Of a stretch of DNA of 43,704 nucleotides, positions 9,189-18,334 are shown one piece after another; the first letter of the stretch is position 1; every line of letters begins with the position of its first letter. Below the pieces are notes generated by a model. It ran no database searches. It was not told where the DNA came from and saw nothing but the letters and a program-made list of their open reading frames with translations. The position numbers were made by a program, and so were the translations under genes. The stretch spans positions 1 through 43,704 of the forward strand of contig JAGAIZ010000013.1 of the NCBI GenBank assembly GCA_017626325.1. Reading direction: 5' to 3'. Source of the DNA: Lachnospiraceae bacterium (GTDB lineage: Bacteria > Bacillota > Clostridia > Lachnospirales > Lachnospiraceae).

Positions 9189-10574
9189 ATGAATGAAAAA
9201 TTCGATGCAATTCGCGACGCCAGAAGTCTGGGCGTCCCCAAAATGCTGTTGCTGGGCCTGCAGCATATGTTCGCAATGTTTGGCGCAACCATTCTGGTTC
9301 CCATTCTGGTCAACAGCTATTTCAACGGAGAAGGGCTTTCCATTCAGGTGACGTTATTTTTTGCCGGCGTGGGTACGCTTTTCTTCCATGTATGCTCCAA
9401 ATTTCAGGTGCCTGCGTTCTTAGGCTCCTCCTTCGCTTTCCTAGGCGGCTTCGCCACAGTAGCGAATCTGGATACGGGTATATTCGCCGATATGACTTAC
9501 GGCGAGAAGCTCCCCTATGCCTGCGGCGGTATCGTCGTAGCAGGGCTGCTGTATCTGGTACTTGCCCTGATTATTAAATTTGTGGGCGTCAACCGCGTTA
9601 TGCGTTTCCTGCCGCCTGTGGTAACCGGCCCGATTATTATCTGTATCGGCTTAAGCCTTGCGCCCTCCGCAGTCAGCAACGCTTCCACCAACTGGTTTCT
9701 GGCGCTGGTTGCGCTGGCAGTCATTATCATTTTCAATATCTGGGGTAAGGGTATGTGGAAGATCATTCCGATTCTGTTAGGCGTGGTTATTTCCTATGTC
9801 GTTGCCCTGATCATGAATGCTCTGGGCTTTACCAATGCCGACGGCAGCGTGATTCTGGATTTCTCCGGCGTTGCCACATCCGCCGCAGTAGGGCTTCCGC
9901 CCTTCCAGTTGTGTAAGTTCGACCTGACCGCGATTCTCGTGATGGCGCCTATCGCACTGGCTACCATGATGGAGCACATCGGCGATATCTCCGCCATCTC
10001 CGCTACGGTTGGCGAGAATTTCATAGAGAACCCCGGCCTGCACCGTACCCTGATCGGAGACGGGCTTGCGACCTCTCTCTCCGCGCTGTTCGGCGGCCCT
10101 GCCAACACCACCTATGGCGAAAACACCGGCGTGTTGGAATTAAGCCGTGTCTATGATCCGAAGGTGATCCGCCTGGCAGCAGTCTATGCGATCATATTAA
10201 GCTTCATTCCGAAAATGTCCGCTATCATCGGCTCTCTGCCGACAGCGATCATCGGCGGTATCAGCTTCATCCTGTACGGTATGATTTCCGCTATCGGCGT
10301 CAGAAATATTGTGGAGAATAAGGTAGACTTCACGAAGTCCAGAAACCTGATTATTGCCGCTGTCATTCTGGTGTGCGGCCTTGGCTTCTCCGGCGGTCTG
10401 ACCTTTACTGTCGGGACAACCTCTATCACATTGACTTCTCTCGCTATCGCAGCGATCGCCGGTATCCTTCTGAACGCGATTCTGCCCGGCAACGATTATG
10501 TATTCGGCACCAATCCGAACGGAGATATCAACAGAGGCGTCAGCTTCAATCCCCAGCACGGGAAAGCGAAATAA
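9189..10574 (+). CDS. uraA: uracil permease, NCS2 (nucleobase:cation symporter-2) family
   Basis: This 461-residue integral membrane protein should import uracil with protons across the cytoplasmic membrane. Family signatures are visible: LLGLQHMFAMFGATILVPIL in TM1, the substrate-site region MMEHIGDISAIS, and GGPANTTYGENTGVLELSRV. About 12-14 hydrophobic segments follow. The ATG at 9189 has AAGGAG upstream. It is the only plus-strand host gene in the left half, divergent from upp, which fits uptake coupled to salvage. A bidirectional hairpin terminator follows 9 nt after its stop. Xanthine/uric acid specificity is less likely given the upp neighbour. Confidence 0.93.
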   Translation: MNEKFDAIRDARSLGVPKMLLLGLQHMFAMFGATILVPILVNSYFNGEGLSIQVTLFFAGVGTLFFHVCSKFQVPAFLGSSFAFLGGFATVANLDTGIFADMTYGEKLPYACGGIVVAGLLYLVLALIIKFVGVNRVMRFLPPVVTGPIIICIGLSLAPSAVSNASTNWFLALVALAVIIIFNIWGKGMWKIIPILLGVVISYVVALIMNALGFTNADGSVILDFSGVATSAAVGLPPFQLCKFDLTAILVMAPIALATMMEHIGDISAISATVGENFIENPGLHRTLIGDGLATSLSALFGGPANTTYGENTGVLELSRVYDPKVIRLAAVYAIILSFIPKMSAIIGSLPTAIIGGISFILYGMISAIGVRNIVENKVDFTKSRNLIIAAVILVCGLGFSGGLTFTVGTTSITLTSLAIAAIAGILLNAILPGNDYVFGTNPNGDINRGVSFNPQHGKAK

Positions 10575-10583
10575 AACGACAAA

Positions 10584-10631
10584 AAGCGGATAGGATTTCC
10601 TTTCAATCAGGAGCTTCCTATCCGCTTCTTT
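10584..10631. terminator. bidirectional terminator between uraA and the metal-binding protein gene
   Basis: AAGCGGATAGGA (10584-10595) and TCCTATCCGCTT (10616-10627) form a perfect 12-bp stem with a 20-nt loop. On the minus strand it is followed by TTTTTGTCGTTTT, on the plus strand by CTTTAAG. It can end both the uraA transcript and the converging arsR/HMA transcript. Confidence 0.8.
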
Positions 10632-10641
10632 AAGAAACACA

Positions 10642-10860
10642 CTAGAATTCGATCTCACAGTCAGGCTCTACTTTCCTGCAGGCCTTCAATACGGCTTTCA
10701 TCACCGCGTGCTCGTCAGCGCCCTCAGCAAATTCCACCTTCATCTTCTGTGTCATAAAGCTTACGACAGCATCGGCAACGCCCGCCGTTTTCTTCGCCGC
10801 TTCCTGCATCTTCTCCGCACAGTTTGCGCAGTCTACCTCGATTTTGTATGTTTTGTTCAT
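10642..10860 (-). CDS. HMA-domain metal-binding protein (copper chaperone-like)
   Basis: The 72-residue protein is a single heavy-metal-associated domain of the ferredoxin-like fold. The metal-binding CxxC is C11-A-N-C14 in VDCANCAEKMQ. Such domains bind Cu(I), Zn(II) or Cd(II) and usually hand the ion to a P-type ATPase. The ATG at 10860 has AAAGGAGAGG upstream. It follows the ArsR-type regulator by 76 nt in one transcript that ends at the terminator just beyond it. No P-type ATPase or other partner is encoded next to it, so it may buffer metal by itself or serve a transporter elsewhere. The DCANC sequence is more typical of Zn/Cd-transporter domains than the MxCxxC of copper chaperones. Confidence 0.88.
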   Translation of the reverse strand: MNKTYKIEVDCANCAEKMQEAAKKTAGVADAVVSFMTQKMKVEFAEGADEHAVMKAVLKACRKVEPDCEIEF

Positions 10861-10936
10861 AATGCCTCTCCTTTATATTTAAATGATTTTATAACTGTTC
10901 GTTACCTTTCTTATTACACTCTTTCCACTCTGATTA

Positions 10937-11290
10937 TTATTCTTCTACATGCTCCATACCCATGCTGATAATCGCTCTCACATGCTCGTCGTCCAGCGAA
11001 TAGAAGATCGATTTGCCTTCCCGTCTGAATTTCACCAGCTTGGAGGATTTCAGAATGCGGAGCTGATGGCTGACGGAGGACTGGCTTAAATTCAGCAGTC
11101 TGGCAATATCATTGACACACAATTCCGTCTCGAACATGGAATAAAGAATCTTGATTCTGGTAGAGTCCCCAAATACCTTAAACAGTTCCGCCAGATCATA
11201 TAAGATTTCATCATCCGGCTGCGCTTCCAGAACCTTCTTCACCACGTCGTCCCTTGCCGCCAAAAATTCCTTTTCTTCTTTCTCGCTCAC
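10937..11290 (-). CDS. ArsR/SmtB-family metal-responsive repressor (SmtB/CzrA-like)
   Basis: A winged-helix repressor of 117 residues: helix-turn-helix at about 57-85 (VNDIARLLNLSQSSVSHQLRIL) and a beta wing (FRREGKSIFYSL). The C-terminal helix has D101, H103, H114 and E117 with the spacing of the alpha-5 metal site of SmtB and CzrA (D-x-H-x10-H-x2-E/H), which predicts a zinc or cobalt sensor. C58 in ELCVND sits at the alpha-3 position. I chose the GTG at 11290 because GGGAGG stands 6 nt before it; the in-frame ATG at 11338 lies within the operator. The promoter and operator just upstream imply self-repression together with the HMA gene. Confidence 0.93.
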   Translation of the reverse strand: MSEKEEKEFLAARDDVVKKVLEAQPDDEILYDLAELFKVFGDSTRIKILYSMFETELCVNDIARLLNLSQSSVSHQLRILKSSKLVKFRREGKSIFYSLDDEHVRAIISMGMEHVEE

Positions 11291-11334
11291 TAGCTTCCTC
11301 CCTTCCTTAAATGTCTTTATAACACATTCTTTTA

Positions 11335-11358
11335 ACATATGATTATTTGTTCATATGT
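11335..11358. promoter_or_regulatory. predicted ArsR-family operator
   Basis: A 24-nt inverted repeat with arms ACATATGA and TCATATGT and an AT-rich centre. It closely resembles the ATATGAACA-type operators of the SmtB/CadC/CzrA group (established for that family). It lies directly downstream of the -10 box of the arsR promoter, where bound repressor would block transcription. Confidence 0.75.
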
Positions 11359-11387
11359 ATCATATTACAATATTACTCTCCTGTCAA
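11359..11387 (-). promoter_or_regulatory. sigma-A promoter of the arsR-HMA operon
   Basis: On the minus strand a perfect TTGACA (11387-11382) is 17 nt from TATGAT (11364-11359). The operator abuts the -10 box. Confidence 0.8.
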
Positions 11388-11409
11388 CCGTATCAGTATA
11401 AAAAGCGCT

Positions 11410-11440
11410 AAAAAAAGACGCTGTCTTTCACAACAACGCC
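11410..11440 (-). terminator. terminator of the chemotaxis receptor gene
   Basis: On the minus strand GGCGTTG (11440-11434) pairs with CAGCGTC (11423-11417), with two G-U wobbles and two further pairs, and is followed by seven T. It starts 23 nt after the stop codon and separates this gene from the arsR promoter. Confidence 0.7.
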
Positions 11441-11463
11441 TTTTCTTATCTCTTTTGATTGTC

Positions 11464-13176
11464 TTAAAGCTGGAAGAACGCTACTTCCTGCTCCAAAGAC
11501 TCTGCAATATCCTTCAAATCCTTCGCTGCCTGAGCAAGCAGATTGATAGTCGCATTTAACTCTTCCATGGAAGCGGTAGTCTCTTCGGTAGACGCCGCAT
11601 TTTCCTGCGATACCGCAGACAGACTTGAGAAAACGTCTACTACCTTGCTTCTGCCGTTGTCGCATTCCACGGCCTGACTGTTGATTAATTCTGTCTCTTT
11701 CATGGAATCTTCTATACCGCTGCTTACCTCGGCGAACTTCTCTTTGGTCTCGTTCAGCTTCTTCTGCTGCTCTGCGACGATCTCGTCTACTTCTCTCATA
11801 ATCTTAACGGAAGCCTCGGAATCAATTGCAAGCTGGCGGATAATTTCCTCGATCGTCTTAGCCGACTGATTGGAGTCCTCAGACAGCTTGGAGATCTGTG
11901 TCGCTACTACCGCGAAGCCTCTTCCCGCTTCACCGGCTCTCGCCGCCTCAATACTTGCATTTAAAGCAAGCAGACTTGTCTCGCTGGCAATGGATGCAAT
12001 CAGATTAACCGCTTCCTGAATCCTCGTAACAGATTCATTGGTCGTATTAACCGAAGTCTCAATCTTCTGAACCGCCTCGATCGTCTTATCGTTGGATTCG
12101 CTCAATTCCTGAATGATTCTGGCGGATTCCATATCCGCCGCATGCATGTTATCGGATAACCGATCCAGATTTCTGACGCTGTCTACAATCTTCTCGATCA
12201 TAGTTCCCATGTTGTTAATCTGTATCGTAGCCTGCTCTATATCCTCCGCCATGGAAACCGCGCCTTTGGAAATATCCTCCACCGCGCTGCTGATTTCGTC
12301 CGCCGTCGTGGAAGTCTGCGCGGACATGGACTCTAAGGAAATTCCCTGACGTGCCAGATTGTCCGTATTTTCTTTGATGCTGCCAATAATATGGTTCAGC
12401 CTGTCCACTAAGGACGTCATAGCGTGCGCCATAACGCCGATTTCGTCGCCTCTCTTCAGAATACGGGGCGATACTTCAAGCTTGATTCTGCCTTCTGATA
12501 AGGAGCCTAAAAGTCCCTCCGTATGTACAATAGCTGCGGATATCTTCTTCGTCACTATGCCGACGATGATAAGCGTGATAACCCAGACGATCGCCGCAAG
12601 TCCGATCATCGCCGCCGTCGTACGGCTGATAAGCCTTGTCACCTCTGTGGCCGGTTTGCCCGCAAATGTCATCCCCACGATAGAACCGTCAGGATTCCGT
12701 ATCGGTTCATAGACCGCGTAATAATGTTCTCCGTTGATCACTACATCGGATGTCTCATAGGTCATCCCCTGCTCCAGTACATGTCCGGTCACTTCCGAAG
12801 ACGCCTGTGTGCCGAGAATCCGTTCTCCCGTTTCAGGATCCAGCAAAGTAGTGGCCCGTCTGGTATCTCCGTAAAACAGCGTCACCGACGCATCAGAGTC
12901 TTTCACAAAGCTGTCAATCAAATCCTCATCTTCTGTAATAGCATAGTCGCCTTTGTACAGCAGGTCGCCCTCCAAATGGAACTCTCCCGGATCGATGGCT
13001 TCGTATGCCGCGTGGACGCTGGTACACAGCATCCTTAAGCCGTCAATCGTTTCGTCTTTCACCATAGAACGTAAAGTTTCAACGCCATAAACCGTAACCA
13101 CAGTTCCCAGCGCCAAGAGCGGAATGATCACCAACGCCATCAGTTCCGTCATAACACCGAATCTCTTTTTCTTCAT
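11464..13176 (-). CDS. methyl-accepting chemotaxis protein with extracellular Cache-type sensor
   Basis: The 570-residue receptor has TM1 at about 10-30, an extracellular sensor of about 150 residues (about 35-190; [23 protein letters not shown] is typical of single Cache/sCache domains), TM2 (about 195-217), a HAMP domain (about 218-270) and a cytoplasmic signalling domain. The conserved hairpin tip [21 protein letters not shown] contacts CheA and CheW. Upstream (13177-13413) is 237 nt of AT-rich sequence; I see no clear sigma-A or sigma-D promoter there. No other chemotaxis gene is nearby. The ligand is unknown; related sCache receptors sense small organic acids. Confidence 0.93.
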   Translation of the reverse strand: MKKKRFGVMTELMALVIIPLLALGTVVTVYGVETLRSMVKDETIDGLRMLCTSVHAAYEAIDPGEFHLEGDLLYKGDYAITEDEDLIDSFVKDSDASVTLFYGDTRRATTLLDPETGERILGTQASSEVTGHVLEQGMTYETSDVVINGEHYYAVYEPIRNPDGSIVGMTFAGKPATEVTRLISRTTAAMIGLAAIVWVITLIIVGIVTKKISAAIVHTEGLLGSLSEGRIKLEVSPRILKRGDEIGVMAHAMTSLVDRLNHIIGSIKENTDNLARQGISLESMSAQTSTTADEISSAVEDISKGAVSMAEDIEQATIQINNMGTMIEKIVDSVRNLDRLSDNMHAADMESARIIQELSESNDKTIEAVQKIETSVNTTNESVTRIQEAVNLIASIASETSLLALNASIEAARAGEAGRGFAVVATQISKLSEDSNQSAKTIEEIIRQLAIDSEASVKIMREVDEIVAEQQKKLNETKEKFAEVSSGIEDSMKETELINSQAVECDNGRSKVVDVFSSLSAVSQENAASTEETTASMEELNATINLLAQAAKDLKDIAESLEQEVAFFQL

Positions 13177-13413
13177 CTGTCCTTCTCCTGTTCCTTCATA
13201 ATCCCCGTATACGCGCGCAGGCCGTTATGTTATGCCTTCTCCGTATCCTCTTAAAGCCTTTTACAATCTTCTAATAATATAACATATTTTATTATGTTAG
13301 AAAAGTCTCTCACGGAAAATATGTACAAATTTTCTTAACATTTTCTTAACTATATTCGTAAAATTGTCATATTATCAAAGCTTCCTGCAAATTATTTTTG
13401 TTAAAACGCTGTT

Positions 13414-14709
13414 TTATTGCCGAATCTGTCCGTTTCCCCTGATGATATACTTGTAGGTGGTCAGTTCCTTAAGTCCCATCGGCCCTCTTGCGTGCAGCTT
13501 CTGGGTGCTGATGCCAATCTCCGCACCGAAGCCAAATTCGAACCCATCCGTGAATCTGGTGGATGCGTTGGCATAGACACAGGCAGAATCCACGCCCCTC
13601 AGGAATTGCTCCATATGCGCTTCGTTCTCTGTCAGAATCGCATCGGAATGTCCTGTATTATAACGGTTGATATGGGCAATCGCTTCCTCCACGGATGAGA
13701 CGGTCTTTACGGATACGATATAATCCAGATATTCTCTTCCGTAATCTTCTTCTGTGGCAGGCAGGCTTCCGGGAATCGTCTCTATTACCTTCTCATCCCC
13801 CCGTATCTCCACCTGCTTTGCCTGTAAAGCCTTCCCCAGCTCAGGCAGGAAACGCTCCGCTATCTTCTCATGAACGATCAGCGATTCACAGGCATTGCAT
13901 ACGCCGATACGCTGGGTCTTGGCGTTGATAATAACAGGGATCGCCTTAGACAAATCCGCGTCTTCATCCACATAGATATGGCAGTTGCCTGTGCCGGTCT
14001 CAATAACAGGAATCGTGCTGTTCTCCACCACAGCCCGGATCAGGCCCGCGCCTCCTCTGGGTATCAGGATATCCACATATTTCTTCAGCCGCATGAAGGC
14101 TGTCGTCACAGCCCGGTCATTGTTTTCAATCAATTGGATGGCATCTGCCGGAACCGCCATCGTTTCCAGCGTATCCCTGAGCACCCCGGTAATCGCCTGA
14201 TTGGAATAGAAAGCGTCTTTGCCGCCCTTGAGGATAACGGCGTTTCCGGTCTTAAAACACAGCCCGAAAGCATCCGCCGTCACATTGGGACGGGCCTCGT
14301 AAATGATACCGATAACGCCCATGGGAACACGTATCTTATCGATATGCAGTCCGTTGGGGCGGTCAAAGCTATCCATAATCTCTCCCACAGGGTCAGGCAG
14401 TCCTGCGATCTGTTTAAGTCCCTCCGCCATCGCTTCGATCCGTTCTTCGGTCAGCCGGAGCCGGTCCAAAAGGCCTCCTGCCATACCGCCTGTTTCGGCA
14501 ATCTCATAATCTCTTGCATTGGCGGCAAGAATCTCCTCTTTTCTGGAAACCAGCGCCTGGGCCGCCGCTGTCAGAGCGCGGTTTTTCTGTTCCGTATCAA
14601 GCGCCTGCAGCACATGCCCCGCAGCGGAGGCCTGTCTGCCCAACCGCTCCAGATACTGCGTGATTTCCTGCGTACTTTCCGTATTTGCTGCGTTTTCTGT
14701 GTTTGCCAT
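13414..14709 (-). CDS. proA: gamma-glutamyl phosphate reductase
   Basis: ProA reduces gamma-glutamyl phosphate with NADPH to glutamate-5-semialdehyde, the second step of proline synthesis. The 431 residues have the aldehyde dehydrogenase fold, with the Cys pair C271-N-A-C274 (RIGVCNACESL) at the catalytic position and conserved SACVYANASTRFTDGFEFG and GLGAEIGIST-like segments near the C-terminus. The ATG at 14709 has GAGGGAAC upstream. It is the last gene of the proB-DUF896-cyclo-ligase-proA run, so the two proline enzymes are split by two unrelated genes. Only a weak TAAAAC/GTTTTA hairpin follows it, so its terminator is uncertain. Confidence 0.96.
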   Translation of the reverse strand: MANTENAANTESTQEITQYLERLGRQASAAGHVLQALDTEQKNRALTAAAQALVSRKEEILAANARDYEIAETGGMAGGLLDRLRLTEERIEAMAEGLKQIAGLPDPVGEIMDSFDRPNGLHIDKIRVPMGVIGIIYEARPNVTADAFGLCFKTGNAVILKGGKDAFYSNQAITGVLRDTLETMAVPADAIQLIENNDRAVTTAFMRLKKYVDILIPRGGAGLIRAVVENSTIPVIETGTGNCHIYVDEDADLSKAIPVIINAKTQRIGVCNACESLIVHEKIAERFLPELGKALQAKQVEIRGDEKVIETIPGSLPATEEDYGREYLDYIVSVKTVSSVEEAIAHINRYNTGHSDAILTENEAHMEQFLRGVDSACVYANASTRFTDGFEFGFGAEIGISTQKLHARGPMGLKELTTYKYIIRGNGQIRQ

Positions 14710-14745
14710 AGTTCCCTCGTTTCTGAGCTCAACGCCCGGTTTTAT

Positions 14746-15414
14746 TCAGATTTCATTCCTGATAACGCACTGCTCTGTCACGATCATATCCGGTCTGTAA
14801 TCGTGAGGCTGGCTGGGAATCCGTTCAGACACCTGACAATCAAAGGCAAGCGCCATCGTCGTCAGCGCAGGCAGTACGTCCCGCCACAGGTCCGTCTCCC
14901 GCATCTGCCCAAGCCGGTACAAATATTTATCATAGAAGCCGCCGCCGTAGCCGATACGGTGACGCTCCCTGTCAAAAGCCGCTCCCGGCATCCACATAAG
15001 AGTCTTTGATGCCGCTCGGGTAATTTCCGCTGCGCCTGCCGCGCAGTATGCCGGATACGCCAGGCTCTCTGCCGGTTCCGGAATCCCCTGATAACCGCGC
15101 CGCAGATCCTCCATGCGGTCAATCTGCCAGAATTCCATCTCCTTACCGGCTACCCGGGGCATAAAGACCCGCTTGCCGTCCTGAAGCGCCTGCCCGACCA
15201 GCGGAAGGGTGTCCACCTCGCTTCGGAAGCTTGCATAAGCAAGAATCACCCGCGCTTCCCGATAACAGGGAAGCGCCAGCACTTTATCCATAATCTGTCT
15301 GCTCCGCAGGCTCCTCTCCTCCGGCGAAAGAGCATCCCGGAGCAGAAGAGCCTGCCTGCGGACTTCTTTCTTGTTTTTCTGGTTTGTCTGACTTATTCTA
15401 TGATTCGTTTCCAT
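14746..15414 (-). CDS. 5-formyltetrahydrofolate cyclo-ligase
   Basis: The enzyme (MTHFS, YgfA/YqgN family) uses ATP to turn 5-formyl-THF into 5,10-methenyl-THF. Its 222 residues contain the N-terminal KKEVRRQALLLRDAL segment, the PRV-x-GKEMEFWQI substrate region and the family motif RIGYGGGFYDKYL near the C-terminus. The first 15 residues are an extra polar tail. It starts 12 nt after the DUF896 stop and ends 36 nt before proA, so it is probably co-transcribed with them; the metabolic link to proline is not obvious. Confidence 0.94.
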   Translation of the reverse strand: METNHRISQTNQKNKKEVRRQALLLRDALSPEERSLRSRQIMDKVLALPCYREARVILAYASFRSEVDTLPLVGQALQDGKRVFMPRVAGKEMEFWQIDRMEDLRRGYQGIPEPAESLAYPAYCAAGAAEITRAASKTLMWMPGAAFDRERHRIGYGGGFYDKYLYRLGQMRETDLWRDVLPALTTMALAFDCQVSERIPSQPHDYRPDMIVTEQCVIRNEI

Positions 15415-15426
15415 CTCAATTCCGTC

Positions 15427-15678
15427 TTATTTTGTATGCCGTCTGCTTTCGCTCTGTTCTTTCTTCTTATGTCCGAATTTCTCGCCCAGGTCTGTAATAG
15501 AGCCATCCTTCTCCACAATGGAGATATTGTCAAGCTGTCCCCGCAGATTAGCCCGCACATTGGCTACGTATGCTTTCCGCAGCTTCTGCTGTTCCTCTTT
15601 CTCTGCGTCGGTCAGCCCCTTGGCCTGGGATTTATGATACAGTTCGTTGATCCTTCCTATCATTTCATCTACTGTCAT
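15427..15678 (-). CDS. DUF896 (YnzC-like) small cytoplasmic protein
   Basis: An 83-residue protein with the DUF896 pattern: an N-terminal two-helix hairpin (MIGRINELYHKSQAKGLTDA, then EEQQKLRKAYVANVRANLRG) and a variable C-terminus rich in Lys and Glu. B. subtilis YnzC is a structured helical hairpin of unknown role. I chose the ATG at 15678 with AAGGTGG upstream over the GTG 9 nt earlier. Confidence 0.9.
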   Translation of the reverse strand: MTVDEMIGRINELYHKSQAKGLTDAEKEEQQKLRKAYVANVRANLRGQLDNISIVEKDGSITDLGEKFGHKKKEQSESRRHTK

Positions 15679-15746
15679 AATTTCCACCTTCCTGCACCCC
15701 GCGTCACGTACTCTCCTTATTCCCGTAAGCAGCGGATTCCTTTGTT

Positions 15747-16613
15747 TTATTTGTGCATCTGCTGTACATATAGCGGCAAATCGAACTTTTCGTTCCGGTG
15801 TGCCAGAAAAAGCGTACCGATATTCCTGCCGTCCAGAATCCTGTGAATGACCTTGATATCCTGACTGTTGGCAATCACCATGTCGATTCCCATATTGCTG
15901 GCAATCTTAGCCGCCTGCAGCTTGGTGTTCATACCGCCTGTGCCGACCGCGCTTCCGGTAGATTCTTTCCCCATATTCATCAGCTCGTCAGTCAGCTCTT
16001 CCACGACTTCTATATACTTCGCCTCCGGATTCTGTCTGGGGTCGTCGGTATAGAGTCCGTCGATATCCGACAGCAGAAGCAGCGCGTCCGCCTCCACCAG
16101 AGAGGCCACAATGGCAGATAAGGTATCGTTGTCTCCGATTCCGATCTCGTAGGTCGCAATCGTGTCATTTTCGTTGACAATCGGTATCACACCCAGCTTG
16201 AACAGCTCCGCAAAGGTATTCTGGGCGTTAAAGCGGTTCAGATTATCTACGATGGTATTCTTGGTCATCAGAATCTGCGCCGCCACCTGATTATACTCAG
16301 CAAATATCTTCTGATAAGTCATCATCAGCCGCGCCTGCCCTACGGCAGCACAGGCCTGCTTCACGGCAATCGGATTGTCCCCCTCCAGTTCCTTCATCAT
16401 CATCGCTTTCCGGCCTACCGAAATAGCGCCGGAGGTGACGAGCACCACGTCCTTGCCGCGATTGCGCAAATCGCACAATTCCCGCACCAGTACATCTAAC
16501 TTCGTGTAATCCAGATCCCCTGTTTCCGGATGCTGCAGAGAAGAAGAACCGATTTTGATCACAATTCTCTTCTTATCCTTCATCAACTCTCTTAATTGTT
16601 CCTTCATTTTCAT
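15747..16613 (-). CDS. proB: glutamate 5-kinase lacking the PUA domain
   Basis: ProB phosphorylates the gamma-carboxyl of glutamate with ATP, the committed and usually proline-inhibited step of proline synthesis. The 288 residues are a lone amino-acid kinase domain: nucleotide motif IVIKIGSSSLQ, VVLVTSGAISVGR, NENDTIATYEIGIGDNDTLSA and GTGGMNTKLQAAKIA. The roughly 100-residue C-terminal PUA domain of the E. coli enzyme is missing, as in many Clostridia. Two ATGs 6 nt apart are possible (16613 or 16607); GGAGGAG fits the second slightly better. It lies 72 nt after the flavoprotein gene and 68 nt before DUF896. Confidence 0.95.
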   Translation of the reverse strand: MKMKEQLRELMKDKKRIVIKIGSSSLQHPETGDLDYTKLDVLVRELCDLRNRGKDVVLVTSGAISVGRKAMMMKELEGDNPIAVKQACAAVGQARLMMTYQKIFAEYNQVAAQILMTKNTIVDNLNRFNAQNTFAELFKLGVIPIVNENDTIATYEIGIGDNDTLSAIVASLVEADALLLLSDIDGLYTDDPRQNPEAKYIEVVEELTDELMNMGKESTGSAVGTGGMNTKLQAAKIASNMGIDMVIANSQDIKVIHRILDGRNIGTLFLAHRNEKFDLPLYVQQMHK

Positions 16614-16685
16614 ATTCTCCTCATATATTCAGACGTTTGCGTCCAGTTCTTCCTTCTGTCCGTTTGAACAATCCTGCCTGTGTCT

Positions 16686-18320
16686 TTACCCGGCGGTAAA
16701 CGGCGCATATGCCGCAGCGATCTTCTCTGCCGTCAGAATGCCGTCCATTGCCGCTGATGTGATACCGCCCGCATAGCCCGCGCCCTCGCCGCACGGATAG
16801 AGCCCCCGCAGTAAAGATTGTCCGCTGTCGTCCCTGTGAATCCTCACAGGAGAAGATGTGCGGCTCTCCACACCGGACAGATACGCCCCGCTGTCGTCAA
16901 AGCCTTTCACGTTTTGACCAATCAGGTCAATTCCTTCCACCAGCGCCCGATTCAGAACTTCCGGAAGGATTTCATGCACCCTTCCTTCCCGGTAAGCACC
17001 TTTTATGGCAGGCCTGAAATCAGGATATTGAGCCTGGATAACAGACGGCTTCGGCAAAAGACCCGTCACCGCCTCCCGGAAAGCGCCGTAGCGTTCCACC
17101 AAAACCGCACCCTGTCCGAGCTGATAAGCCCTTTCCTCTAAGGCTCGCTGGAAAGCAATTCCGCAAAGCGGCCCATCACCGCCGTATTCGCGATAATCCT
17201 CCGGCGTTACGGTCACGATCATAGCGCTGTTGCTGTTCGTCCCGTCCCGTCCGCTGTAGCTCATGCCGTTGACCGCAAGTCTCCCTGCTTCGGAGGAAGC
17301 GTTGACCACATAGCCCCCGGGGCACATGCAGAAAGAATACACACCTCTTCCCTCCGCCGTCTGCGCCGTCACCTTATAGCTGGCGGCAGGCAGATAAGGC
17401 TGACGTTCCCTTCCATATTGTATCTGATCTATCATGGCAGCCGGATGCTCTATGCGGAGTCCCACGGCGAATGCCTTGGCTTCCATAGGTATCTGTCTGT
17501 CATATAACATCTGAAAGGTATCCCTGGCACTGTGACCAATGGCGAGCGCCAGCACGCCGCATGACAATGTCTCCTCCCGGTTGATGACAACGCCTTTTAC
17601 TTGTCCGTGCTGTGTCAGAAGATCGGTCACCTGCGCTTCGAACCGGACCTCGCCGCCCCAGGCAATAATCTGCTCTCTGAGCCGCCTGACCACAGCTAAC
17701 AGAATATCTGTACCGATATGAGGCTTTGATTCATAGAGTATTTCCTCCGGCGCGCCCGCCTCCACGAAGATGCGCAGCACCTCTTTGTTTCTGCCGCATT
17801 TATCTTTTACAAGCGTATTTAATTTGCCGTCGGAGAAGGTGCCTGCGCCGCCCTCGCCAAACTGCACGTTGGACGAAGGATCAAGAACCCCGTCTTCCCA
17901 GAAACGCTCCACATCCGCTCTGCGCTGCTCTACGCATCTGCCCCGCTCCAACAGAATCGGGCGATACCCGTGTTTCGCCAGCATATAGCCGCAGAAAAGC
18001 CCGGCCGGGCCTGTCCCGATAATTGCCGGACGGTGCTCCATAGGCGTCTGTCCCGATACCCTGAAATGATACTTCGTCTCTGCCGCCGCCTGCACCTGGC
18101 CGCTCCTGCATCTTGCCAGCACCCTGTCCTGAGACGCCACCGAGACTTCCACGCTGTAGATCATGACAATGTCCGGCTTCTTCCTGGCATCGACGGATTT
18201 CTTCACAATCCGGAACGACTCAATGCCGCCCGGCTCTATTTTCAGTATTTTCGCTGTCTTATGTAGTACATCCTCTATCGTATGATTAAGAGGCATCTTA
18301 ATCTGATTTACCCGAATCAT
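16686..18320 (-). CDS. FAD-dependent dehydrogenase of the COG2509 type
   Basis: This 544-residue flavoprotein has an N-terminal region of about 90 residues (MIRVNQIKMPLNHTIEDVLHKTAKILKI), followed by the FAD-binding Rossmann motif AIIGTGPAGLFCGYMLAKHG with the acidic end of strand 2 (LLERG). Later signatures are GEGGAGTFSDGKLN and, near the C-terminus, LYPCGEGAGYAGGITSAAMDGI. I chose the ATG at 18320 (AAGGA upstream); the frame extends further but reads Arg-rich, non-conserved sequence. It starts 14 nt after the stop of the HI0933-type flavoprotein, so they form one unit. The substrate is not established for the family. Confidence 0.9.
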   Translation of the reverse strand: MIRVNQIKMPLNHTIEDVLHKTAKILKIEPGGIESFRIVKKSVDARKKPDIVMIYSVEVSVASQDRVLARCRSGQVQAAAETKYHFRVSGQTPMEHRPAIIGTGPAGLFCGYMLAKHGYRPILLERGRCVEQRRADVERFWEDGVLDPSSNVQFGEGGAGTFSDGKLNTLVKDKCGRNKEVLRIFVEAGAPEEILYESKPHIGTDILLAVVRRLREQIIAWGGEVRFEAQVTDLLTQHGQVKGVVINREETLSCGVLALAIGHSARDTFQMLYDRQIPMEAKAFAVGLRIEHPAAMIDQIQYGRERQPYLPAASYKVTAQTAEGRGVYSFCMCPGGYVVNASSEAGRLAVNGMSYSGRDGTNSNSAMIVTVTPEDYREYGGDGPLCGIAFQRALEERAYQLGQGAVLVERYGAFREAVTGLLPKPSVIQAQYPDFRPAIKGAYREGRVHEILPEVLNRALVEGIDLIGQNVKGFDDSGAYLSGVESRTSSPVRIHRDDSGQSLLRGLYPCGEGAGYAGGITSAAMDGILTAEKIAAAYAPFTAG

Positions 18321-18334
18321 TCTATCTGTATCCT

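Noticed and set aside
13870-15009. A 379-codon plus-strand open frame across proA and the cyclo-ligase gene
   Set aside because: It spans two real genes on the other strand; its translation has no domain pattern and is explained by codon bias in the opposite strand.
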